DNA of 64,000 nt, taken from the NCBI RefSeq assembly GCF_018138715.1, contig NZ_JAGSHX010000006.1:9920001-9984000 (forward strand). The letters are read 5' to 3'. The stretch is from Streptomyces asiaticus (lineage in GTDB: Bacteria; Actinomycetota; Actinomycetes; Streptomycetales; Streptomycetaceae). Shown piece by piece: positions 44,026-53,820 of this stretch (position 1 is the first letter of the stretch; each line of letters opens with the position of its first letter). Below the pieces are notes generated by a model. It was not told the origin of the DNA, did not search any database, and worked only from the letters and a program-made list of their open reading frames with translations. A program made the position numbers and the translations under genes.

Positions 44026-44780
44026 GCACTCCGCCACTCGCCGGCAAAGTCATCCTCCTCGTCGGGGCGAGCGCGGGAATCGGAGCCGACGCCGCACGCG
44101 TCCTCGCGGAAGACGGCGCCGCGCTCATGCTCGTCGCACGCACCAAGGAACCGCTTGCCGCGCTCACGGAGGAACTCGCCTCCGCCGGACACGACGTGGC
44201 CTTCACGATCGGAGATGTCTCCGACGTGGCGAGCGTGACCCGCTTTGTCGACAACACCGTCGCACGGTTCGGCCGTCTCGACGGGGCGTTCAACAACGCC
44301 GCGATGACCCAGGGCGGGCGCCTCGACGCGGTCCCGGAAGCGGACTTCGACCGGATCATGGCCGTGAACGTGAAGGGCACCTGGCTGTGCGTCCGCGAAG
44401 AGGTGCGCGTCATGGAGCGGCAGGGCTTCGGCTCGATCGTCAACGTGAGCAGCATCGGCGGTCTCCGCGGCAGCTCCGGCATGGGCGCGTACCAGGCCAC
44501 CAAACACGCGGTCATCGGCCTGACCCGCACCGCCGCCCATGACTTCGGACCCCTCGGAATCCGGGTCAACGCGCTGGCCCCCGGCCCGACCGAGACCCCG
44601 ATGCTCGCCGAGACACGGCGTGCGATCCCCGGCGGCGTGGAGGCCCGGATCGCCGCCACTCCCTTGCGCAAGGTCGGCACGGGACGGGAGGTCGGAGCGA
44701 GCGCGGCATTCCTCCTGAGCGACCGCGCCAGCCACATCAGCGGAGCCGTCCTGCCGATCGACGGAGGGCTCTGCGCCTGA
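44022..44780 (+). CDS. Short-chain dehydrogenase/reductase (SDR)
   Basis: A 252-residue classical SDR with the cofactor loop LLVGASAGIGADAARVLAEDGA, the structural NNAAM, the catalytic Ser (VNVSSIGG) and the YQATK active-site pair. The C-terminal ISGAVLPIDGGLCA is typical. It would interconvert a hydroxyl and a keto group, possibly making the beta-keto acid for the neighbouring BKACE. It is the last gene of the operon, coupled by ATGA; a converging pseudogene follows. Confidence 0.95.
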   Translation: MSTPPLAGKVILLVGASAGIGADAARVLAEDGAALMLVARTKEPLAALTEELASAGHDVAFTIGDVSDVASVTRFVDNTVARFGRLDGAFNNAAMTQGGRLDAVPEADFDRIMAVNVKGTWLCVREEVRVMERQGFGSIVNVSSIGGLRGSSGMGAYQATKHAVIGLTRTAAHDFGPLGIRVNALAPGPTETPMLAETRRAIPGGVEARIAATPLRKVGTGREVGASAAFLLSDRASHISGAVLPIDGGLCA

Positions 44781-44861
44781 ACCGCCCGCAACCCCCGAAC
44801 CGCCCGGAACCCCTGTGCCCACGCGGGCGCGCCCGGACACGCACCCGGTGCACGATCGCGG

Positions 44862-47696
44862 CTAGACCCCTTCCCGGCCGTCCGCCAGTACCACGCAGGC
44901 GCTGAGATGCCAGGTCTCGTCCTCCTTGGAGGACAGCTCCAGGTCCACCTCGCGTCCGGAGGCTCCGCCGTCCAACGGGATCCGGAGCCAGGTGAACTCC
45001 CGGCCGTCGAGCCGCTCGCTCCGGGCCTTCTCGACCCCGTCCACCCGGACGATCAGCGACCTGTTGAAGGTGTTGGGGCCGCCGGTGAGCAGATGCGCGG
45101 TGCAGCGCCCGGCCGGCAGCGTCAACCGCAGTACGGCCGGTGCGCTGTCCCGTACGTAGTCCCGGCGGACCACATCGAACAGTCCGGTGTCCGTGGCGTC
45201 GGGCGCGTTGCCGACCCAGCCGAACCCGGCGCCCTCGTGCCAGCCGGTGGCCGGCGACAGACGGGTGTAGTCCTTCAGCACCGGCGCCGAGGCGGGCCCG
45301 GCGTCCAGCGCGTGGACGCAACGCGCGGCGGGTGGGACGACCACGACCCTGGCCAGGCTGCGCAGCGAGGAGTCCAGCACCGGCACCGCGCCCGACCTCG
45401 GGAGCGCGTGCAGGGTGGCGAGCGCGGGGGCCGGGGGCGGCACCACGGTCATCCTCACCGTCTCGCCCTCTCGCGAGGCCACGTAAGCGGTCGCCTCCTC
45501 GGACCGCCAGCCCTCGGGAACGTCCAGCGTGGTCACCGTGCGCAGCCCGGAGCCCGTCGCGTTGACCACCCGCACCGGAAGCTCGTTGCGCTCCCCGCCC
45601 AGCAGCGCCGTGTCGGCCGGGGCGACGATCGCCTGGAGCCAGCCGCCGCGGTGCTCATCGCGGATCCGGCTCAGCTCGAACCAGTAGGCGGTCAGGGTGT
45701 CCCGCCACTTGGCGGCCTCGGTGAGCTGCTCCCCGAACTGGCGGTGCACCTGGGTGAACCGCCGGTGGTCGACCCGGCGGCGCAGCCCCTCCCAGTCCGT
45801 GCGCATCTCCGCCACCCGCGCCGCGCCGGAGAAGTGCGTGTCGTAGATGTGCTGGATCACGGTTTTGCCGCTGTCCAGCCGGTGGCTGTACGGGACGTGG
45901 TGAAGGAAGAGGAGCAGCTCCTCGGGGCAGTTCGCCAGCGACTCGTAGGCGTCCCGGGTCGCCGGAGCGTACAGCTCGGTGAAACCGTCGCCGGTGGCGG
46001 CGGTGCGGTCGTAGCCGATGCCCTCGCGGTCCGACTTGTGGAACTGGGTGGTCGTCGTCGGGCTGGGGTCGAAGTGCCCGGTCACCGAGCCGTCCGGCGG
46101 ATGGGTGAGATATCCCGTGCCCAGCGGCGAGGTGTAGTCCTCTCGTAGGTGCGCCAGGAGCCCAGCAGCAGGGCGGAGACGGTCTCGACGACGTACGGGT
46201 CGTTGCCGAAGGTCATCCGGGTCCACTCGTCGGCCAGATCCCGCGCGGACAGGTCCGGGTTCCAGGAGAGCCGTCCGTAGCCGTGGGTGTTGGCGGCGGC
46301 CAGGTGTGAGCCGGTCCAGTTCCTGGCATCGCCGAAGTTCATCACACCGGCGAATCCGAAGTGCGCGTTGGAGTGCACCCGGCCGGTCACGACCCGGGCC
46401 ACGGTGCTGCCCTCGCCCGCCTTGAGCGTGTCGAAGTCCAGGACTTCCCGCCACTGCGGGACCAGATAGCACAGATGGGTGGCGTGCCCGGTGTACTCCT
46501 GCGTCACCTGGAGCTCGATCATCGAGTTGGTACGCGGCAGCGAGCCGAAGAGAGGGTGGGCGGGCTCGCGGACCTGGAAGTCGATCGGCCCGTTCTTGAT
46601 CTGGACAATGGTGTTGTCCGCGAACTTCCCGTCCAGCGGTGTGAAGTCGAGGTACGCCTGCCGGTCCCACTTCGCGTCACTGTCGTGTACGAAGGCCCGC
46701 CACATCACGACCCCGCCGTACGGTCTCAGCGCGTCCGCCAGCAGGTTGGCACCGTCGGCGTGGGTGCTCCATAGTCCAACGGCCCGGGGCGGCCCTCGGA
46801 GTTGGCCTTCACCAGGAAGCCGCCGAAGTCCTCGATCCTGCCGTAGATCTCCTCGGCCTTCCTCGTCCACCAGCCGCGCACCCCCGGGTCGAAGGGGTCG
46901 GCGGTGTCCAGCCCGCCCAGGTCGATGGGGGCGGCGAAGTTCGCCGTGACATACAGCGCCACTCCGTAGCGGCGCAGGACACCGGCCAGCGCGGCCAGTT
47001 TGGTCAGGAACGGCTCGGCGAGGTAGTCCGCGGGCGTGTTGACATTGTTGATCACGGCGCCGTTGATGCCGAGCGAGGCCAGGACACGTGCGTAGTCCGT
47101 GTACCGGTCGTCGAGCCGCGGCAGCTCCTCCCAGTCGAAGAAGGACCGGCCCGCATAGCCGCGCTCGATCGAACCGTCGTCGTTGTCCCAGCGGTTGGCC
47201 ATGCGCAGCGGGGCGGCCGGGCGCTCCGTGAGGTCGACACGCTCCAGCGGCCGTCGGGTCTGTACGAGGCGCAGCAGATGGAACGCGCCGTAGAGCACAC
47301 CCCGGTCCGCGTGGGCCGCCACCACGGTGACGTCCGTGCCGCGCCGGGTGACCCGGCGGACGACGTAGCCCTCGTCGCCCAGCTCGGCCAGGTCGGCCGC
47401 GGGGACGAGCTCGCGGATCAGGGCGGAACTCGCCGGGGTGCCCACCACGAGTGCCGCGCGTGCGGGGGCGCTGGTGCGTGGCCTCACCCGGGTGCCGAGC
47501 AGCCCGCTGAGCCCGCGTACCAACTCGTCCACCGCCGACTGCTGTAGTGGACCGCCGCCTCCCTGCCAGACCAGGGTTTCTAACCCGGCCCGGTACCGCT
47601 TGAGTTGAGCGGGATCCGCCACCTGCCGGTACCGAAGCCACAGTTCGTACCCGTCCTCGGCGGGCAGCGCCCCCGCCGGCGCCTCGGTGTTTGGAA
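44862..47696 (-). pseudogene. GH67 alpha-glucuronidase, disrupted
   Basis: Three reading frames join into one glucuronidase. The first (to about 46770) has GYELWLRYRQVADPAQLKRYRAGLETLVW, RMANRWDNDDGSIERGYAG and INGAVINNVNTPADYL. The second (about 46770-46140) has FVHDSDAKWDRQAYLDFTPLDGKFADN, VQIKNGPIDFQVREP and NAHFGFAGVMNFGDARNWTG. The third runs to 44862 with DYTSPLGTGYLTHPP and LLFLHHVPYSHRL. Each join needs one missing base (DYG...STHADGAN near 46770; TYE...DYTSPLG near 46140). The 5' end lacks a start and stops against an IS701-type remnant at 47703. Alpha-glucuronidases remove glucuronic acid from xylan. Confidence 0.85.
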
Positions 47697-47702
47697 TTCG
47701 CC

Positions 47703-47835
47703 TAATACTCCAGTCTGACTTCGTGATCTATCCAGTGGGTTCGTTGGCGGTGCGGCGTCGGTAGTGGCTGCGGCGGGCTGTTGCCTGGTGGCGTCTGCGC
47801 CAGAGGGACCAGCTCAGCAGCCAAGTCGCCTTCGC
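47703..47835 (-). mobile_element. Remnant end of an IS701-family element
   Basis: The first ~20 bp (ATACTCCAGTCTGACTTCG) match the terminal repeat of the complete element at 53821. The following minus-strand codons read SLWRRRHQATARRSHYRRRTANEPTG, the same tail as that element's transposase (RRQHQATARRSHYRRCSSDEPTG). About 130 bp survive; the rest was replaced by the IS110 element. It lies directly against the truncated 5' end of the GH67 gene. Confidence 0.8.
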
Positions 47836-48083
47836 GGTCCTGCGAGAGGGCCGCTGGCCTCCGGGTCCGGTATGGCTGTTGCCCCCTGTCGAACCGATGA
47901 CCTGGGGGGTGGTGCCGCCGGGCCCGAGAGGCGCCGTGGGAGACGCTGATGAGAGGCCCGACCACCGCCTGGCCCGGCGCAATGCCCGGCCGCTTGCGGG
48001 CGGAAGGTCTGCATAACGTGGATGCGCGCACACGGCGCCGATGCCCTGGCCAGCACCGCACGAACCCCGTTCGGGAGGATGGG
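47836..48083 (+). ncRNA. Non-coding left end of the IS110 element, candidate bridge-RNA region
   Basis: The ~250 bp before the IS110 transposase start have no coding sense. They contain GC-rich inverted pieces, e.g. around 47900-47945 (CTGGGGGG...CCGCCGGGCCC) and 47985-48005 (GCCGGCCG..TTGCGGGCGG). In the IS110 group the bridge (seek) RNA that pairs target and donor is encoded here, upstream of the transposase. I infer this by position only and cannot fold the RNA or locate guide loops with certainty. The exact left boundary is also unknown. Confidence 0.35.
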
Positions 48084-49286
48084 TTGGATGACATCGACGA
48101 CGTGGGCGTCTTCCTCGGCCTGGACGTCGGCAAGAGCGCCCATCACGGCCACGGCCTCACCCCGGCCGGCAAGAAAGTCTTCGACAAGCAACCGCCCAAC
48201 ACCGAACCGAAGCTGCGGGACGTCTTCGAGAAACTGTAGGCCAAGTTCGGCACCGTCCTGGTGATCGTCGACCAGCCCGCCTCCATCGGCGCCCTCCCGT
48301 TGACGGTCGCGCAGGACACCGGCTGCAAGGTCGCCTACCTGCCCGGACTCTCGATGCGGCGGATCGCCGACCTCTGCCCGGGCGAGGCGAAGACCGACGC
48401 CCGCGACGCGGCCGTGATCGCGGACGCGGCCCGGACCATGCCGCACACCCTGCGCTCGCTGGAACTGACCGACGAGATCACCGCCGCGCTGACCGCACTG
48501 GTGGGCTTCGACCAGGACCTGGCGGCCGAGGCCACCCGCACCTCCAACCGGATCCGCGGCCTGCTCACCCAGTTCCCCCCAGCCCTGAGCGCGTCCTCGG
48601 CCCGCGCCTGGACCACCCGGCCGTGACCTGGCTGCTGGAACGCTACGGATCCCCCTCCGCCCTGCGAAAAGCCGGACGCCGCAGACTGGTCGAGGTGGTG
48701 CGCCCCAAGGCCCCGCGCATGGCACAGCGGCTGATCGACGACGTTTTCGACGCCCTCGGACGAGCAGACCGTCGTGGTCCCGGGAACCGGCGCCCTCGAT
48801 ATCGTGATCCCGTCCCTGGCCCGATCGCCCGGCGCCGTCCACGAACAACGCCGGGCCACAGAAGCCCAGATCAGCGCCCTGCTGGAGGCTCACCCTCTTT
48901 TCAAGGTCCTGACCTCGATGCCGGGGATCGCGGTCAGGACCGCAGCCACCTTGCTGGTCACCGTCGGCGACGGCACCAGCTTCCCCACCGCCGCCCACCT
49001 CGCCTCCTACGCCGGCCTCGCCCCAACCACGAAATCCTCCGGGACCTCGATCCACGGCGAACACGCACCCAGAGGCGGAAACCGGCAACTCAAACGCGCG
49101 ATGTTCCTGTCCGCGTTCGCCGCCCTGCACGATCCCGCCTCCCGCACCTACTACGACCGCTGCCGAGCACACGGCAAGACCCACACACAGGCACTTCTCC
49201 GCCTCGCCCGACAACGGATCAACGTGCTGTTCGCGATGCTCCGCGACGGCACCTTCTACGAACCCCGCACCCCACGCCTCGCTTGA
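48084..49286 (+). pseudogene. IS110-family transposase, disrupted
   Basis: The DEDD-type N-terminus VFLGLDVGKSAHHGHGLTPAG (TTG start 48084, GGAGG upstream) is followed by a TAG at 48237 where homologs have Gln. The text then continues IVDQPASIGALPLTVA, AKTDARDAAVIADAARTMPHTLRSL and LLTQF, changes frame near 48580 into TWLLERYGSPSALRKAGRRRLVE, and again near 48760 (one extra base). The C-terminal Tnp part LTSMPGIAVRTAATLLVTVGDG, YAGLAPTTKSSGTSIHGEHAPRGGNRQLKRAMF is intact to the stop. It cannot move on its own without readthrough. Confidence 0.85.
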
Positions 49287-49887
49287 CGAAACACATAGGT
49301 GCGCCGTGAAGCGTGTGCTGTTCGAGTGGCGGTGAAAGGACGCCACCGCCGTCCTGTCGCAGCAGGGCGGTTGAAGCTGAGGGCAGCCCGACCCGGGAGG
49401 TGCCGGGGAGGGTGGCAAGCGGCCCTGACAAAGCCGGGACGTATCAGCACTGCCAGATGGTGCGGGTCCGGCAAGCGAGACGGAAAGGAGTACGCGAGGA
49501 ACCGGCGTTGACGCCTCCTTACTCGTCACCAGCTCGAACCTGGCGGATCTGGGCTGGATGCGGTGCGTCCCTGTCTCCATGGAGATGGGGAACTTCCCGG
49601 GCGGTTGCTATGTGTCGTTCGGGGAGGCCACGGCGAAGTGCTGCGGGGTAGTCGTGGTGATGCCGCGGGGGTATAGCCGGGCTCCTACTCCGTCGATCGA
49701 ACAGCATGTGAACACGGGAACCGTTCCGGCCCTGACCTGCAACAACGCATCCAGCGAGGATGCAGGCTTGGCCCACCGTCGGCCGAACGGGCCGGGACGG
49801 GGCGGAGCCGCCGTAGTACTCCGCGCCGGGGAGAGCCCGGCACATGGGGAAGGGCGGCAGCGGAATCGAGAAGGGAAGGAGGCTGCA

Positions 49888-51354
49888 ATGCCGAAAGAAG
49901 CGCCGCTGAACAGTGGTGCACCGGAGACCCCGGTGGGGTCTCACCAGCGGGTATCGGGGATGCAGGCCAAACTTCACCGTTGGGCGGCGGCCGATCACGG
50001 CCGCAGGTTCGACGATCTGTTCAACCTCGTGTGCGACCCAGCGACGCTGCTCGTGGCGTTCGAACGGGTCGCGGGAAACAAAGGGGCCAAAACGCCCGGA
50101 GTGGACGGCCTCACCGCCGTCAACGTCGAGCACGAGATTGGCCCTCACGGGTTCCTGGAGGATCTTCGACACGCACTTAAATCGGGTGAGTTCCGCCCGC
50201 TGCCGGTACGCGAACGCAAGATCCCCAAGCTCGGCGGCAGCGGGAAGGTGCGCAAGCTCGGCGTCCCGACCATCGCCGACCGGGTGGTCCAGGCGGCCCT
50301 CAAGCTGGTGCTGGAGCCGATTTACGAGGCCGACTTCAAGCCGGTCTCCTACGGCTTCCGGCCCCTGCGGCGGGCACATGACGCGATCGCCGAGATCCAC
50401 TTCTACGGCACCCACGGCTACCGCTGGGTCCTGGACGCGGACATCGAGGCGTGCTTCGACTCGATCGACCACACGGCCCTGATGGACCGGGTGCGAGGAC
50501 GAGTCAAGGACAAGCGCGTGCTGCGGCTGGTCAAGGCGTTCCTCAAGGCCGGCGTCCTCACCGAGGACAACAACCGCGAGGACACCCTCACTGGCACCCC
50601 TCAGGGCGGCATCCTCTCCCCGCTCCTGGCGAACATCGCCCTGTCGGCGCTCGACGAGCACCTGACCAGGCCATGGGAACCGGACGGGGAGATGGCCACC
50701 AGCCACCTGCGCAGGCGTCGCCGCGCAACCGGACGTCCGAACTGGCGAATCGTCCGCTACGCGGACGATTTCGTCGTACTGACCGACGGTGAACGCGACG
50801 ACGTCGAAACGCTACGCGAGGACATCGCCGAAGTGCTGCAACCACTCGGCCTTCGCCTCTCCGAGGCCAAGACTCGGGTGGTGCACATGTCGGACGGGTT
50901 CGACTTCCTTGGGTTCCGCATCCAGTGGCGCCGCAAGCGAGGAACGGACAAGTGGCACGTCTACACCTTCATCGCTGATCGGCCCATCCGGCAGCTGAAG
51001 GACAAGATCCGTGCTCTGACGAACAGAACGTCGCAGCAGAACCCCAGGGACGTGCTGATCAGGCTCAACCAGATCATGCGCGGCTGGGCCAACTACTTCA
51101 AGCACGCGGTCTGCAAAGCCACCCTGAGCTCCCTGGCCAGCTTCACATGGCACCGGGTGATCAGCTGGTGGATGGCGCTGCACCGCTGGAAGTGGAAGGA
51201 AGTCCGCCGACGCCTCACCGACCACACCGGACGGTGGCAAAGGCCCTCGGCTGATGGGATCGAACTGTTCGACCTCCAGGCGGTGACGGTCACCCGCTAC
51301 CGCTACAGAGGCAACAGGATCCCCAACCCCTGGACACGTCTCAACCACGCCTGA
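49888..51354 (+). CDS. ltrA: Group II intron reverse transcriptase/maturase
   Basis: A 488-residue intron-encoded protein. The reverse transcriptase core has RPLPVRERKIPKLGGSGKVRKLGVPTIADRVVQAAL, YGFRPLRRAHDAI, TGTPQGGILSPLLANIAL and the catalytic VRYADDFVVL. Domain X carries IMRGWANYFKHAV. The C-terminus (VTRYRYRGNRIPNPW) lacks a CxxC/HNH endonuclease, as in many class C-like introns that insert without an endonuclease. I chose ATG 49888 with AAGGAGG upstream; the longer frame from 49558 runs through intron domain I. Confidence 0.9.
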   Translation: MPKEAPLNSGAPETPVGSHQRVSGMQAKLHRWAAADHGRRFDDLFNLVCDPATLLVAFERVAGNKGAKTPGVDGLTAVNVEHEIGPHGFLEDLRHALKSGEFRPLPVRERKIPKLGGSGKVRKLGVPTIADRVVQAALKLVLEPIYEADFKPVSYGFRPLRRAHDAIAEIHFYGTHGYRWVLDADIEACFDSIDHTALMDRVRGRVKDKRVLRLVKAFLKAGVLTEDNNREDTLTGTPQGGILSPLLANIALSALDEHLTRPWEPDGEMATSHLRRRRRATGRPNWRIVRYADDFVVLTDGERDDVETLREDIAEVLQPLGLRLSEAKTRVVHMSDGFDFLGFRIQWRRKRGTDKWHVYTFIADRPIRQLKDKIRALTNRTSQQNPRDVLIRLNQIMRGWANYFKHAVCKATLSSLASFTWHRVISWWMALHRWKWKEVRRRLTDHTGRWQRPSADGIELFDLQAVTVTRYRYRGNRIPNPWTRLNHA

Positions 51355-51371
51355 ACGGCAGAGTCTGTGGA

Positions 51372-51460
51372 GAGCCCGGTACTCGGAGACGGGTACGCCG
51401 GGTTCGGCGAGCGGCACGGAGAAACGGACCGGTGGCAACACCGGCACCGCGCTCCGTGCC
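51372..51460 (+). ncRNA. Group II intron domains V and VI
   Basis: Domain V (51372-51405) folds as an eight-pair basal stem, GAGCCCGG with CCGGGTTC, then a TACTC/GGGTA upper stem with a CG bulge. It contains the AGC catalytic triad. Domain VI follows: outer stem GGCACGGAG with CTCCGTGCC (51413-51460) and an inner hairpin CCGGTG-GCAA-CACCGG with a GNRA loop. These two stems are the main evidence for the intron's 3' end. Confidence 0.8.
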
Positions 51461-51468
51461 GACTCAAC

Positions 51469-51700
51469 AGGCACCCCCCCACTGCACGGCGTCACGCGGT
51501 CCACCTGACGCATCACGCTCATCGACCTCACGGAGACCGCCCCTTTTTCGCCGCGTCGCCGACCAGGCGCGCTCGGCAGCCGATCTTCATACAGGAAGGG
51601 CCTTCCGTCACGGGCCGGCAGGAGTCTTGGTAACCCCGTCTCGTGACCGGAAGGCCATTCTGCTTGCCAAAACCCTTTGCGGTGTCAGATTCCTACCGGG
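51469..51700. other. IS110 right end and downstream non-coding sequence
   Basis: The first ~20-50 bp after the intron are probably the rest of the IS110 end. An imperfect inverted repeat lies at about 51599-51654: GGCCTTCCG-TCACG with CGTGACCGGAAGGCC. It could be a terminator for the esterase that converges from the right, or a relic of another element. No gene is seen. Confidence 0.45.
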
Positions 51701-53344
51701 TCACCTGGCTCCCAGGGAATCCCAGAAGTCGCATTGGTTTGCGGCTGCATATTGCTTGTCGGAGATCACGGTCTGGCCATGTGTATCGACGAGCGCGACA
51801 GCCTTGGGGTGCGACTGACTGTATGCGGGCCACGTTGTGCCTTTGGGGCCGTTCGGATTTCCCGTGCGGGCGAAATTGGTCCAGGCCGTCATCAGCCGGC
51901 GAGAAAGGGCGGCCTGTTGCTGGTTGAGTGGATGGCTCATTCCGAGCGATCCGCCGTGAAATCCGGGGAATAGGTACTGGATGTCCGCAGTGTGGTCGGC
52001 CAGCGGTTCGAAACCGGGCATTGCCGGCAGCAAGGAAGGTGCCGTGCGATCGTCGAACTGATAGGCGTAGACGGTGGCCGCCTTTGATATCGGGGCAAGC
52101 CGCTTACGCGTTGCACACTGGAAGAGAATTCCACCCTGCGTCCCGATGGCTGCAATGGCACGCTGAGGCGTCGCATAGTCTGCGAGCGGATAGCGTGCTC
52201 GAATCTCGGTGATCAGATGAGGATCGCCGTTGGCGCGGTCCGCGACGAACGCGTCGTAATCGGATTCGGTCAGGGGCGTCGTACGGCCTGAGGTGTAGTA
52301 CTGGACACCCGTCAGGAAGTTCCACTCATCACGCGTGGAACTGCTCAGCACTGGAACGGCCGTGAAGCGTCCCGCTCGGAACGACGCCAGCAGCCCCGCC
52401 GACGGAACGATCTTCCCGTCGGCGACCACCCCGTCCGTGGTGGGGTACTCACCTGCCACGCCCTGTACCGCCATGAGACGCTCGACCGGCAGCTTGCGAA
52501 GACAGGCAGCCGATTGTGCGTTGTTACCACAGCCAGCGTCCGTCGAGAACCGTACTCCCAGGGCTTCAGCTTGCGTCAGCGGCGCGGGCTCTTCGACCCC
52601 GCTTTCCATGATTGCGCGCTGGAACAGGCCCCGGGCCAAGGGTGACACCATGTGTGCCTGCACGTCGAAAGAACCGGCCGACTGCCCGCCGATCGTCACG
52701 TTTCCCGGATCGCCTCCGAAAGCGGCGATGTTGGCCCTCACCCAGCGCAGTGCCATCTGCTGGTCCAAGAGGCCGTAATTAGCGAACAGGTGGCCTTCGC
52801 GGTCGAGGCCCGGGTGAGCTAGCCAGCCGAGTACGCCGAGGCGGTAGTTCAGTGTGACGACAATCGTGTCGCCCGTTTTGACGAGGCCGCTGCCGTCGTA
52901 TGCATCGCCGGCACCGGTGAAGTTGCCACCGCCGTGAAACCAGACGATCACCGGACGCCGGTGATCGGGCCTGGAAGTCTCCGGTGCGAACACGTTCAGG
53001 TAGAGGCAGTCCTCATTGTTGTTCGGCGGCCCCGCGAAGGTTCCCAGAGTGTTGATCTGGGCGCACGCCGGACCGAACCGGCTGGCGTCCCGGAGGCCGG
53101 TCCAGGCTGGCTGTGCTACTGGAGGCCGCCATCGCAGGTTCCCCACCGGCGGCTTGGCATAGGGGATGCCGCGAAACTGGACCGTGTCGTTGGCTCGGAC
53201 CCCGTGCAACGAACCCGCGGGCGCATCGACACGCACGTGGTCGCCCGTCCGTGCCTGTACCGACGTCGGAGGGCCGACACACATCGCCAGCACGCAGAGT
53301 CCTATACCGACTACTCTCCGAACAGTAATTCTTAGCACACGCAA
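51701..53344 (-). CDS. Secreted type-B carboxylesterase/lipase
   Basis: A 547-residue alpha/beta hydrolase with an N-terminal signal sequence (VRRVVGIGLCVLAMCVGPPTSVQA). The carboxylesterase-B pattern is clear: VQFRGIPYAKPPVGNLRWRPP, EDCLYLNVFAP, the oxyanion-hole HGGGNFTG and the nucleophile elbow GNVTIGGQSAGSFDV. Late acid and His candidates are DEWNF and GMSHPLNQQ. The start is TTG 53344 or GTG 53338 (AAGGGA upstream, better spacing). Codon use looks less GC-extreme than its neighbours, and mobile elements flank it, so transfer is plausible. Confidence 0.9.
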   Translation of the reverse strand: MRVLRITVRRVVGIGLCVLAMCVGPPTSVQARTGDHVRVDAPAGSLHGVRANDTVQFRGIPYAKPPVGNLRWRPPVAQPAWTGLRDASRFGPACAQINTLGTFAGPPNNNEDCLYLNVFAPETSRPDHRRPVIVWFHGGGNFTGAGDAYDGSGLVKTGDTIVVTLNYRLGVLGWLAHPGLDREGHLFANYGLLDQQMALRWVRANIAAFGGDPGNVTIGGQSAGSFDVQAHMVSPLARGLFQRAIMESGVEEPAPLTQAEALGVRFSTDAGCGNNAQSAACLRKLPVERLMAVQGVAGEYPTTDGVVADGKIVPSAGLLASFRAGRFTAVPVLSSSTRDEWNFLTGVQYYTSGRTTPLTESDYDAFVADRANGDPHLITEIRARYPLADYATPQRAIAAIGTQGGILFQCATRKRLAPISKAATVYAYQFDDRTAPSLLPAMPGFEPLADHTADIQYLFPGFHGGSLGMSHPLNQQQAALSRRLMTAWTNFARTGNPNGPKGTTWPAYSQSHPKAVALVDTHGQTVISDKQYAAANQCDFWDSLGAR

Positions 53345-53820
53345 TTCCCTTCTGATGGAGCTTCCTGCTGAATCATCAGGCGCGGCGAGGAAGGCACGGC
53401 GGGACGCCCTGAAAATTGCACTTCGTATTTTCCGATCCCGGACGGCTCGCCGTGGCGCGCACTACCCCGCCCAGGCCGGTCTTCGGTCGCATACATGCGG
53501 GTCGCAGGCACAAGCGAAGCGACAGCATTCTGGATTCCGTCCGGACTGTCGTAACGGTCGAAATGCACACCATGCAGGTGTTGTTCTCGCCCGCTTTGCG
53601 GAGTCGGCCCGCGGAGGCAGGCGTCAGGATTCACACCCCCTGGGTGCAGGAGTACCGGCCCGCATCGGTGAATTCGACGGGCGCACTCCACGGTAGGGCC
53701 GGCCATCCATAGAAACAAATTAATAATATGACTGCTAGGCATTGGCAGTGTCTATGGTGAGCCCCCAAAGGCCCCGAACGGGTCCGCGTCACGCGTCGGC
53801 GCGCCACCGCTTGTTCGCCT
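53345..53820. other. Non-coding stretch between esterase and IS701 element
   Basis: This 476-bp gap should hold the esterase promoter. Short open frames exist on both strands, but none has a ribosome site, a familiar motif or normal codon bias. The composition is milder (about 60% GC by eye) than the flanking chromosomal genes. I see no operator dyad of note. Confidence 0.5.

Larger units (their letters stand above)
49299..51468 (+). mobile_element. Group II intron inserted in the IS110 tail
   Basis: The 5' splice site GTGCGCC begins at 49299, 12 bp after the IS110 transposase stop. An ORF for a reverse transcriptase/maturase lies inside, and recognisable domain V and domain VI structures (51372-51460) precede a 3' end at about 51468 (…ACTCAAC). 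Length is about 2,170 nt, normal for the class. The 5' exon ends ACACATAG and the 3' exon continues AGGCACCCC. Boundaries are judged from consensus ends and stem positions; the splice junctions cannot be proved here. Confidence 0.85.

Noticed and set aside
49558..49887. N-terminal extension of the intron maturase from 49558
   Set aside because: This part is intron domain I RNA; the AAGGAGG site and family start support ATG 49888.
53332..53742. Minus-strand 136-codon frame upstream of the esterase
   Set aside because: No ribosome site, no family resemblance, atypical codon use; probably chance.
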